A stretch of 43,790 bases of DNA. It comes from Anaerolineaceae bacterium. Its GTDB lineage: Bacteria; Chloroflexota; Anaerolineae; Anaerolineales; Villigracilaceae. The notes beneath the pieces were generated by a model that ran no database searches, was not told where the DNA came from, and saw only the letters and a program-made list of their open reading frames with translations. Position 1 is the stretch's first letter. Each line of letters begins with the position of its first letter. Position numbers and translations under genes: made by a program. Below, in pieces: positions 14,615 through 22,358 of this stretch. The stretch spans positions 1 to 43,790 of the forward strand of contig QZIJ01000138.1 of NCBI GenBank assembly GCA_003598975.1, in the 5' to 3' direction.

Positions 14615-16183
14615 TTATCCCCGTTTTAATTTTCGCGTCACCATTTTCATGATGCCCTGGATTTCTGGGACGCGCAGGGCGAGCATGACCAATCCGTAGA
14701 CGATACCTCCCACCGCCACGCCTCCCAGCCCGACGATCCAGCGGTTCCAACCTCCCCCAACCTGCATCCACAACCCGAGCGCGAGACTCATCCCCAGCCC
14801 CGCGATGGACGCGTACGCGAGTCCCTGCGCGATGTGTGCGCCTTCGATTCCGCCCAGGCGTTTTCGCATCACGATGAAGAGCGCGGTTGCTTCGAGCGCG
14901 GTCGCGAGCGAGTTGGCAAACGCGAGTCCGCCGAGCGGAAACCAACCCAAAGTCGAGAAAAGACGTGAGAAGCCGATCGAGAAGATCACGTTCAAGAGCA
15001 TGGCAACCGTCCCGATGATGACGGGAGTCTTCGTGTCGTGTTGAGCGAAGAAGGCGCGCGTCAACACTTCCATGATCGCGTGACCGACGAGGCCCGCCGC
15101 GTACCAGGTCAGCGCCCAGGCGGTCATCTCGGCGGTGAGGGCGTTGAACTCGCCGCGTTGGTACAACATCGAGACAATTGGATGCGCGAGAATCATCAAT
15201 CCCAAACTGGCGGGGAGCGCCAGCAGGAACATGCCGCGCAGCGCGGATGCCAGCGAGGAGCGCATCTCGTCCTGTTTGCCGAGGGCGTGTTGCGCCGAGA
15301 AGGTCGGCATGGCCGCAATCGCCACGGACTGCGCGATGGCGGCTTGCGCCATAAGCATCAGCATGAAGCCATACGAAAGACTGATGAGACTTCCCTCGAC
15401 CATGCGCGAGCCGAGATTGGTGTTGACCCAAAAATTCAACTGGACGATGGCCGCGCCGAAGACGCGCGGTCCCATCAGTTGGATGACTTTGTGAACATCG
15501 GGATTTGCCAATCCGAGCGAGGGAGAAAACTCCCCTTTGAGTTTGAATAGCGACGGAAGTTGAATCAGCAGGAAAAGCGCCGAGCCGATGACCACGCCCC
15601 ACGCCAGTCCGTAGATTCCCAGCCAGTGACGTAGAACTAACACGCCGAAAATCTGGCCGAGTTGGTACATGGCCGCGGTCAGTTGCGGGACGAAGAAGAC
15701 CTGATGCGCGTTGAGAATACTGACGACCAGTCCGCCAATGCCGAAGAGAATGGCCGAGATGGATTGGATGCGGAGCAGGTCAATCGTCAGTTGGAATTGC
15801 GCCGTGTCCGCTGAGAGGCCTGGGGCGAGCAGGTAGCGGACGATCTGCGGGGCAAAAACCGCCGCGAGCAGTGCGGCCACGCACAATATCAACGTGACTA
15901 GATTGATCAACGAAGAAGCCAGTTTCCACGCGGCTTTGCGATTATCAGTGACGAGCAGGCTGGTGAAGGTGGGGAGGAAGGCCGAGCCGAGCGCGCCCGC
16001 CGCGATCAAGTTGAAGAGCGTCTCGCTGACGCGGTTCGCGGCGGAGAAGGCGTCCAATTCGTGCGCGGGGAACGCGCTCGCCACGATCATCGAGCGGACG
16101 AGTCCCGCGAGTTGCCCGATGACAATGGCAATCATCACCGTCCCCGCGGCGCGGGCGATTTTTTGGTTGGAGGAGGAGGTCAC
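14615..16183 (-). CDS. murJ: lipid II flippase MurJ
   Basis: A 522-residue polytopic protein with about 14 membrane segments, of the MviN/MurJ branch of the MOP superfamily. It moves the peptidoglycan precursor lipid II across the cytoplasmic membrane. Conserved blocks include SMIVASAFPAHELDAFSAANRVSETLFNLIAAGALGSAFLP near the start, the PxL segment FVPQLTAAMYQLGQIFGVL, and SMLYQRGEFN followed by RAFFAQHDTKTPV. The start is GTG (16183), because the ORF begins with Thr-Ser-Ser-Ser and no ribosome binding site is seen. TATAAT at 16197-16192 lies eight bases upstream, which suggests a leaderless mRNA. It is divergent from kimA with 47 bases between the start codons. Confidence 0.93.
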   Translation of the reverse strand: MTSSSNQKIARAAGTVMIAIVIGQLAGLVRSMIVASAFPAHELDAFSAANRVSETLFNLIAAGALGSAFLPTFTSLLVTDNRKAAWKLASSLINLVTLILCVAALLAAVFAPQIVRYLLAPGLSADTAQFQLTIDLLRIQSISAILFGIGGLVVSILNAHQVFFVPQLTAAMYQLGQIFGVLVLRHWLGIYGLAWGVVIGSALFLLIQLPSLFKLKGEFSPSLGLANPDVHKVIQLMGPRVFGAAIVQLNFWVNTNLGSRMVEGSLISLSYGFMLMLMAQAAIAQSVAIAAMPTFSAQHALGKQDEMRSSLASALRGMFLLALPASLGLMILAHPIVSMLYQRGEFNALTAEMTAWALTWYAAGLVGHAIMEVLTRAFFAQHDTKTPVIIGTVAMLLNVIFSIGFSRLFSTLGWFPLGGLAFANSLATALEATALFIVMRKRLGGIEGAHIAQGLAYASIAGLGMSLALGLWMQVGGGWNRWIVGLGGVAVGGIVYGLVMLALRVPEIQGIMKMVTRKLKRG

Positions 16184-16191
16184 GGACGGGG

Positions 16192-16223
16192 ATTATACAT
16201 GATGGAGTCGTTGGGTGTATACT
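16192..16223. promoter_or_regulatory. back-to-back overlapping promoters of murJ and kimA
   Basis: On the minus strand, TATAAT (16197-16192) lies eight bases before the GTG of murJ. On the plus strand, TATACT (16218-16223) lies seven bases before the ATG of kimA. With only 47 bases between the genes, each polymerase's -35 region covers the other's -10 box, so the two promoters should exclude each other. Neither -35 box is strong. Confidence 0.6.
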
Positions 16224-16230
16224 CGCCGCC

Positions 16231-18069
16231 ATGCTAACCCGACTCAAAGATTTTCTGATCGGCCCTCCCCTCCCCACCCGTCAATTGCATGAAACCAGAT
16301 TGAATAAGATCCGAGCGCTGGCGGCTTTCTCGCCCGACGCGCTTTCGTCCATCGCGTATGCCAACCAGGAGATTTACCTCGGTTTGATGGTGGCGGGCAG
16401 TGCAGGATTGGGGCTGGCCTGGCCGATTGGCCTCGCCATCACCGCCTTGCTGGTGGTCGTGGCTCTTTCGTATTATCAGACAATCCAGGGCTACCCTTCG
16501 GGCGGCGGGTCGTATGTGGTGGCGCGTGAAAATTTGGGAACCTTGCCCGGGCTGGTGGCTGCCGCGGCATTGTTGATTGGTTATCTGCTCACCGCGGCGG
16601 TCAGCTTGACGGCAGGAGTGGAGGCGCTTGCTTCGGCGTTTCCCTTGCTCTGGTCGCATCGTGTTTTGATTGCCCTGTTTCTTCTGGCGCTCATTACCCT
16701 TGCCAATCTGCGCGGTCTGCGGGAGAGTGGCACGCTTATGTCGGTGCCAGTTTATTTGTTTCTGTTTGTCTATTTCCCCATGCTGGCATACGGATTATTT
16801 CGATTGTTTACTGGGGAATCCTCCGTGGCGGAGGCACAGGTGTCTATCCCTTCGCAGCCTGTGACTTTGTTTCTGCTCCTGCATACCTTTTCGGCAGGAT
16901 GCACTGCCTTGACAGGAATCGAAGCCATCAGCAATGGCGTCCCTTCCTTTCGCCCGCCCGAGGCGAAAAACGCGGGGCGGACGTTGATCGTGATGGCGAT
17001 TCTCATGGCGTTTTTGTTTGTTGGCAGCATCGGATTGACGCAATTTCTCGGTGTGGTTGCCGCGCCGCAAGAGACGATTCTTTCCGCGCTTGCGCGTCGG
17101 TTGCTGGGCACTGGACCAGTCTATTTCGTCATTCAGGCGAGCACCATGTTGATCCTGGCGGTGGCGGCCAATACCAGTTTTGCGGGCTTCCCTCGTTTAG
17201 CGGCCATCCTTGCCAGGGACGGATTTCTGCCGCGCCAACTCACTGGCTTGGGAGATCGTCTTGTCTTTGCCAACGGCATTCTCGCGTTGTCTCTGGCAAC
17301 CGCATTCCTGATCATCCTTTTTGGCGGAGACAGTCACGCGCTCGTGCCGCTCTTCGCGGTGGGCGTCTTTTTGGCATTCACCATTTCGCAGGCAGGGATG
17401 GTTCGTCACTGGTTGCGAGTGGGCGGGAGGGGCTGGCTGGTCAAATCTTTCATCAATGGGATTGGCGCACTGGCAACCGCGGTCACGGTCATTGTTATTG
17501 GGGTCAGTAAATTTCTCGAGGGCGCGTGGATCACTGTCATCGTCATCCCCTTTATGGTATATGTCTTCATTAGGATTCGCGCCCATTATCTTGAAGTGGC
17601 GCGTGAACTTTCCATGGAGGGACTTCCGCCCTCGCTCAAGCCCACGTCTGTCCCGCGCATTGTCATCCCCATCTCTGGCGTCCATCGCGGCATTGTGAAC
17701 GCGGTGGATTATGCCCGCGCCATCTCCAGCGAGGTGACCGCCGTCTACGTGGAGTTGGAAGCGGGGGAGGCGGACGCTGTGCGCAGGAAGTGGTCGCGCC
17801 TGTGGCCGGATGTCCCCTTGCAAGTGGTATCCTCGCCCTATCGCTCGATCATCCAGCCCCTCCTGGATTTTCTGGATAATTACGACTTGCAATACAATGA
17901 TGGTCAATTGGCGGCGGTGATCTTGCCTGAATTCATCCCTGCCAAATGGTGGCAGGCGCTCCTGCACAATCAGACTGCATGGCTGTTGAAGGCCGCGCTG
18001 GTGTATCGCCGCAACCAGTACGGGCGCGAGCGCATCATCATAGATGTACCGTATCACTTGCGGAAGTAG
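16231..18069 (+). CDS. kimA: KimA-type potassium:proton symporter (APC superfamily)
   Basis: A 612-residue permease with about 12 membrane helices and a soluble C-terminal tail. The family blocks are SPDALSSIAYANQEIYLGLMVAG (about 34-56), SYYQTIQGYPSGGGSYVVARENLG (about 80-103) and LIGYLLTAAVSLTAGVEALASAFP. These match KimA (YdaO), a high-affinity K+ importer of the cytoplasmic membrane that is inhibited by cyclic di-AMP binding its cytosolic region. The last 150 residues look like a universal-stress-like domain (PRIVIPISGVHRGIVNAVDYAR). TATACT lies seven bases before the ATG and no Shine-Dalgarno is present. With so short an upstream region there is no room for a c-di-AMP riboswitch, so control would act on the protein. 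Its 3' end overlaps the convergent acetyltransferase by 32 bases. Confidence 0.88.
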   Translation: MLTRLKDFLIGPPLPTRQLHETRLNKIRALAAFSPDALSSIAYANQEIYLGLMVAGSAGLGLAWPIGLAITALLVVVALSYYQTIQGYPSGGGSYVVARENLGTLPGLVAAAALLIGYLLTAAVSLTAGVEALASAFPLLWSHRVLIALFLLALITLANLRGLRESGTLMSVPVYLFLFVYFPMLAYGLFRLFTGESSVAEAQVSIPSQPVTLFLLLHTFSAGCTALTGIEAISNGVPSFRPPEAKNAGRTLIVMAILMAFLFVGSIGLTQFLGVVAAPQETILSALARRLLGTGPVYFVIQASTMLILAVAANTSFAGFPRLAAILARDGFLPRQLTGLGDRLVFANGILALSLATAFLIILFGGDSHALVPLFAVGVFLAFTISQAGMVRHWLRVGGRGWLVKSFINGIGALATAVTVIVIGVSKFLEGAWITVIVIPFMVYVFIRIRAHYLEVARELSMEGLPPSLKPTSVPRIVIPISGVHRGIVNAVDYARAISSEVTAVYVELEAGEADAVRRKWSRLWPDVPLQVVSSPYRSIIQPLLDFLDNYDLQYNDGQLAAVILPEFIPAKWWQALLHNQTAWLLKAALVYRRNQYGRERIIIDVPYHLRK

Positions 18070-18958
18070 GGTGGCGTTCCACTTTCCTCGAGAACCAGAG
18101 TTTTTCCGCCACGCAAACGAAGCCTAGTTGTTCGGCTAGTCTCTGCATGGGGACGTTTACACTGCTCGCGCCCGTTTTGGCAACGGTAGCGCCATGTTCT
18201 TTGAGTGCGCGTAATCCCGCGCTGACGATGGCTTTTCCCAGCCCCAGTCGTTGATAGTTCGGATGTGTGCCAATGGGATCGGTGTAGCCAGCCCCATCCT
18301 CTTCAAGTCCGCAGATGCAGAACGCGGACAACTCTCCGTTTGGCGCGACCGCCACGAGGTCCAGACTTGGGGTGTAGTTCGGGGCGTGCATGATGGCGAG
18401 ACGTTCCTCGACCGTCATGTTTTCTGTCCCGAAGGCGGCGCGGTGCAGGGACACGAGCGCTTCGGCATCGTCTTCGCCCGTCACGCATCGGATGAAAAAG
18501 CCAGCAGGGAGCGGAAAATCTTCGATGGGGTCTGTCAACGGATGTGAATACTCCAGCGAGCGGATCGGTTCGCGGACGAATCCGCATCTTTCGAGGAAGG
18601 CGAGTTCGATCAAATCGTCCGCGCGGCAGGAGGCATCGAGCGTGTTTTGTTCGCCTCTCTCAGCGTTGCGCTGTCTCACACAGGTGATTCCCCAGTCCAC
18701 GATTTCATTTTCGATTTGGTCTGACCGCTGTCCGTCCGCGGTGGCGAAGCGGAGATTGCTGTACGAATCCACGAAGGCGAAGGCGATCAGTTCATCTGCC
18801 TGTTCCCAGAGACGCGTGATCGAACGGATGGCGGGCAATTGGATTTGCTCGTTGAAATCGCCCACGTTCGGTTCGCGGGAAAGGGACGCGAGAAAAGCGC
18901 GCAGGTGCTGGAGATCATCCTCGCCGCGGAAAATGTGACTCGTGAATGTGGTCTTCAT
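18038..18958 (-). CDS. tandem-GNAT acetyltransferase
   Basis: A 306-residue protein built of two GNAT folds, the layout of the mycothiol-synthase-like group. The first half (about 1-145) is degenerate, with ELIAFAFVDSYSNLRFAT and LIELAFLERCGFVREPIRSLEY. The second (about 150-290) keeps the cofactor motif IGTHPNYQRLGLGKAIVSAGLRAL and ends AEQLGFVCVAEKLWFSRK. The active domain is therefore the second. The substrate is unknown; mycothiol itself is an actinobacterial thiol, so I do not propose that reaction. TATAAT at 18972-18967 (minus strand) is eight bases before the ATG, with no ribosome binding site. The last 32 bases are antisense to the end of kimA. Confidence 0.8.
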   Translation of the reverse strand: MKTTFTSHIFRGEDDLQHLRAFLASLSREPNVGDFNEQIQLPAIRSITRLWEQADELIAFAFVDSYSNLRFATADGQRSDQIENEIVDWGITCVRQRNAERGEQNTLDASCRADDLIELAFLERCGFVREPIRSLEYSHPLTDPIEDFPLPAGFFIRCVTGEDDAEALVSLHRAAFGTENMTVEERLAIMHAPNYTPSLDLVAVAPNGELSAFCICGLEEDGAGYTDPIGTHPNYQRLGLGKAIVSAGLRALKEHGATVAKTGASSVNVPMQRLAEQLGFVCVAEKLWFSRKVERHPTSASDTVHL

Positions 18959-19025
18959 ATGGCAGGATTATATCAATGAAGGTTTCGTGAAATTCGCGGC
19001 CAGGGTATTGGTTTTGCGCGAATGC

Positions 19026-19054
19026 TTGCGTATGCACTTTTAGATAGGTATACT
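19026..19054 (+). promoter_or_regulatory. promoter of the Ser/Thr kinase gene, leaderless type
   Basis: TTGCGT (19026-19031) and TATACT (19049-19054) are separated by 17 bases, and the ATG at 19061 follows after six bases. This defines the kinase start in place of an in-frame upstream TTG at 19022. Confidence 0.65.
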
Positions 19055-19060
19055 TGGGCA

Positions 19061-21142
19061 ATGCAACCAGAAAAAATCGGCCACTATGAAATAAAGTCCG
19101 AATTGGGACGCGGGGGAATGGCAACCGTTTACCGCGGCTACGACCCGCGCTTCGAGCGCGAAGTGGCGGTGAAAGTCCTGCCGCCCGAAATGCTCCATGC
19201 CGACCCACAGTTTCGCGTGCGCTTCCAGCGCGAAGCCAAGATCATCGCCAAACTGGAGCATCCCTCCATTGTGCCCGTTTATGACGTGGGTGAGGAAAAC
19301 AACCAGCCTTATTTTGTCATGCGTTACATGAGCGGCGGTTCGCTGGCCGACCGCATCAAAAAGCGCGTCTACACCGTGGACGAGGCGGCGCGCCTGTTCG
19401 AGCAGATCGCGCCAGGCCTGGACGAGGCGCACATCAAGGGCATCGTCCATCGCGACCTCAAACCCAGCAACATCCTGTTCGCGGGCAATGAGATTCCCTG
19501 CATCTCCGATTTCGGGATCGCCAAACTCTCGCAGGGCGAATCGGGCAACGTGACGGGGAGCGCCATCATCGGCACGCCCGCCTACATGAGTCCCGAACAG
19601 GCCGCGGGCAACGAAGTGGACGGCCGCACCGACATCTACGCGCTCGGCATCATCCTCTACGAAATGCTCACAGGCCGCCAGCCGTACCAATCCGAGACGC
19701 CGATGGGATTGGCACTCAAGCACATCACCGAGCCTGTCCCCAGCATTCTCGAAGCGCGTCCCGACCTGCCCGCCTGGGTGGAGGAGGTTGTCTCCACTTC
19801 GATGGCGAAAAATCCCGCCGATCGCTACCAGACCGCGCAGGAAATGGTCGAGGCGCTCAACCAGTATTTGAGCGACGAACCCGTCGCAAAGAAAACGCGC
19901 AAACAACCCGCACCCGTCAAATCCTCTCCGACCGCAAAAACTGTCGTGATGCAAAAGCAGCGCTTCAATCCAATTGCCATCGTCGTGATTTTGCTGGGCG
20001 TTGGCCTGATCGGCGCGCTGGTGGTGGGCGGGATGATGGCGACGGGTTTCCTTCGCGTCGATTTGACCTCGGACACGCCGACCGTCGCGGCCCTCGTCCC
20101 TTCGTGGACGCCCACCTTCCCGTCCGCGCTCAAGGCGACGGAGACCTCGCTTCCCGCGATCGAGACGGTGGCTCCCGTTCCGACATCCTCTCCCACGCTG
20201 ACAGAGACTCCCGCAGGCCCGTCCCTGCCCGTCCTCGGCGGCGCGGACAAGATCGCCCTGCTCAACGGCAACGACATCTGGATCATGAACGTGGACGGAA
20301 GCGACCCGCAACGCCTCACCACCGACGGCGCGGCCAAGTTCAACCTGCAGTGGCTGGACAGGAACACCATCCTTTACATCTCTGGCATGACACTGAAGAC
20401 CGTGGACATCGAAACCCTGCGCGAAGACAACATCACTAGTTTCCTCTCGTCGCAATATTTCGAATCCTTCCACGTCTCGCCCGACGGGACGCAGGCTGCC
20501 ATCAGCCTCGACCGCGAACTCTTCGTCGTCCCGTTCAGCCTCGATGCGATGCGAGACGTCCGCCAGCGAAGTGACCTGCTCGCGCTGAATGGTTGTCTGT
20601 TTTACGACGCCTTCGCCGTGAAGGACGCCCTCTGGTCCGATGACGGGACGCGGCTGGCGACCAAGATTCTCGTCCCCGCGGGCAACCAGCGCGCGGATGC
20701 CATCCGCATCCTCGACATTTCCAAATGCGGCGACGCCGAACCGAAGGCGCTGGACGATTTCCCGATTGGCCGATTCGCGTTCAAGCACACCATCGTGGAT
20801 TTCGATTACGATGGCGATCTGCTCTTCTTCCTTAACAGTGACGTTTTCAAAGGCGGATTCGGTGAACTCGTTTTTTATAATATGTTCACTCACAAATTCC
20901 AGAAAGTCAATCCGATCCAGAACACCTGCTGTTATCGTGATGCCACCTTCAGCCCAGATGGGACCTACGTTTTCTTTGCCTTTCAGGATATCCGATTGGG
21001 CGAAGGGAGCACCGTCTCCCTCTATTACGTCCGCGTGGACGCGTTGACCACGGGTGGGTTGATGCAACCCATCCCATTGCCTGAAGGGTTCCTTGCCCAG
21101 CGCGAAGAAGCCCCCATGCCTGCCCTGCGACCCGCGAAATAA
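19061..21142 (+). CDS. PknB-type serine/threonine kinase with extracytoplasmic beta-propeller
   Basis: A 693-residue single-pass membrane kinase. Residues 1-275 form a Hanks-type kinase: glycine loop GRGGMATVY (16-24), Lys38 in VAVKVL, catalytic HRDLKPSN (130-137), DFGIAKL (150-156), the activation segment GTPAYMSPEQ, and GRTDIYALGIILYEML. All catalytic residues are present. After a basic linker comes one transmembrane helix (about 304-335), a Thr/Pro-rich stalk, and a TolB/PD40-like propeller beginning IALLNGNDIWIMNVDGSDPQRLT. The outer domain is probably a sensor or scaffold. It is the first of three co-oriented genes, with the PLD lipoprotein 8 bases downstream. The start is supported by the -10 box six bases before it. 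A phosphorylation target cannot be inferred. Confidence 0.92.
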   Translation: MQPEKIGHYEIKSELGRGGMATVYRGYDPRFEREVAVKVLPPEMLHADPQFRVRFQREAKIIAKLEHPSIVPVYDVGEENNQPYFVMRYMSGGSLADRIKKRVYTVDEAARLFEQIAPGLDEAHIKGIVHRDLKPSNILFAGNEIPCISDFGIAKLSQGESGNVTGSAIIGTPAYMSPEQAAGNEVDGRTDIYALGIILYEMLTGRQPYQSETPMGLALKHITEPVPSILEARPDLPAWVEEVVSTSMAKNPADRYQTAQEMVEALNQYLSDEPVAKKTRKQPAPVKSSPTAKTVVMQKQRFNPIAIVVILLGVGLIGALVVGGMMATGFLRVDLTSDTPTVAALVPSWTPTFPSALKATETSLPAIETVAPVPTSSPTLTETPAGPSLPVLGGADKIALLNGNDIWIMNVDGSDPQRLTTDGAAKFNLQWLDRNTILYISGMTLKTVDIETLREDNITSFLSSQYFESFHVSPDGTQAAISLDRELFVVPFSLDAMRDVRQRSDLLALNGCLFYDAFAVKDALWSDDGTRLATKILVPAGNQRADAIRILDISKCGDAEPKALDDFPIGRFAFKHTIVDFDYDGDLLFFLNSDVFKGGFGELVFYNMFTHKFQKVNPIQNTCCYRDATFSPDGTYVFFAFQDIRLGEGSTVSLYYVRVDALTTGGLMQPIPLPEGFLAQREEAPMPALRPAK

Positions 21143-21150
21143 GAGACCTC

Positions 21151-22293
21151 ATGTTTAAACGCCTCACGTTTTACGTTTTGTTATTTACCATCATCCTCTC
21201 TGCCTGCACGGCTGCCACCTCCACGCCAATGGGGGGAGGCGGCACGGCCACTCCCGCTTCTCCCGTCATCGTTACCGGGACGCCCTTCGGTCAACAGCAG
21301 ATCGAACCGATTCCCGTTCACGTCGGTTACGGCGGACAGGGGACATTCTTCGAAATCTATTTCACCGATCCCGCGAATCCCGCTTCCAAACAACAGACGG
21401 GCGGGATTGAGCAAGCCCTGATCGCCTCCATCGACGCGGCACGCCTGAGCGTGGATGTTGCCATCTACAGCCTCAGCCTGCGCGAACTGGGCAACGCGCT
21501 CCTGCGCGCCCGCGACCGCGGTGTGGCTGTCCGCGTTGTCATGGAAAGCGACAATCGCGAGCGTTCCGTCCCGCAGGCGCTCATCGAAGCGGGCATTCCC
21601 ATCCTCGGCGACCGACGCGAAGGCCTGATGCACGACAAATTCGTCATCATTGACCGTTCCGAGGTCTGGATGGGTTCGATGAATTTCACGGTCAACGGCG
21701 CATACGACGACAACAACAATCTCATCCACATCCGCTCGGTGAAGATCGCGGAAAACTATTTGACCGAATTCGAGGAGATGTATTCAGACGATCTCTTCGG
21801 TACCGATTCGATTGCTTCCACCCCGAATCCGATCCAGACTGTGGACGGAATCCAGATCGAGACGTATTTCTCCCCCGACGATGGCATTGCCGCCCGTCTG
21901 GTCCAACTCTTGCAGGAGGCGCAGGAGAGTATCTATTTCCTCGCTTATTCCTTCACTTCTGACGACATTGCGCAAGTGATACGCGACCAGCACAGCGCGG
22001 GGTTGACCGTGGCAGGTGTGATGGACTCAGAGCAAGCCAAATCGAATCAAGGCACGGAATTCGACCTCTTTCGTCAGGCCAAAGTGGACGTGCGTCTCGA
22101 TGGCAACAAAGGGCTCATGCATCACAAAGTCATTATCATTGACCGTTCCATCGTGATTGCGGGTTCCTATAACTTCACCGCCTCTGCCGAAGATCGCAAC
22201 GATGAGAACCTGGTCATCTTCTTCAGCCCTGATATTGCTGAATTCTTCCTTGCCGAATTCAAGCGCGTGTTTAATGTGGCGCAACGACCATAG
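21151..22293 (+). CDS. secreted phospholipase D-like lipoprotein
   Basis: A 380-residue lipoprotein with lipidation cysteine 19 (IILSAC) and a Thr/Pro-rich linker. It has two complete HKD motifs of the PLD superfamily: His161-x-Lys163-x4-Asp168 in LMHDKFVIID and His324-x-Lys326-x4-Asp331 in LMHHKVIIID. Each is followed by the GSxNF block (GSMNFTVNG, GSYNFTASA). Two motifs in one chain make a complete active site for phosphodiester cleavage; whether the substrate is lipid or DNA is open. The lipoprotein signal places it outside the cell membrane. The signal peptide DNA includes the word repeat CACGTTTTACGTTTTG. It is 8 bases after the kinase gene and shares its transcript. Confidence 0.9.
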   Translation: MFKRLTFYVLLFTIILSACTAATSTPMGGGGTATPASPVIVTGTPFGQQQIEPIPVHVGYGGQGTFFEIYFTDPANPASKQQTGGIEQALIASIDAARLSVDVAIYSLSLRELGNALLRARDRGVAVRVVMESDNRERSVPQALIEAGIPILGDRREGLMHDKFVIIDRSEVWMGSMNFTVNGAYDDNNNLIHIRSVKIAENYLTEFEEMYSDDLFGTDSIASTPNPIQTVDGIQIETYFSPDDGIAARLVQLLQEAQESIYFLAYSFTSDDIAQVIRDQHSAGLTVAGVMDSEQAKSNQGTEFDLFRQAKVDVRLDGNKGLMHHKVIIIDRSIVIAGSYNFTASAEDRNDENLVIFFSPDIAEFFLAEFKRVFNVAQRP

Positions 22294-22358
22294 CCATTTC
22301 TCTTGTGTCTGACTCCAATTACCGTTATCATCCAACCATTCATGATTCGGAGGACCTT

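Noticed and set aside
16192..16231. Cyclic di-AMP riboswitch upstream of the KimA-type permease
   Set aside because: Only 47 bases separate its ATG from the murJ start, and the -10 box lies seven bases before the ATG, so no leader RNA exists.
19040..21067. Long open frame (675 codons) antisense to the kinase gene
   Set aside because: It is an artefact of GC-rich codon use opposite a real gene; the protein has no family signature or start signal. The same applies to other long antisense frames, for example 7457-8518 and 33691-34365.
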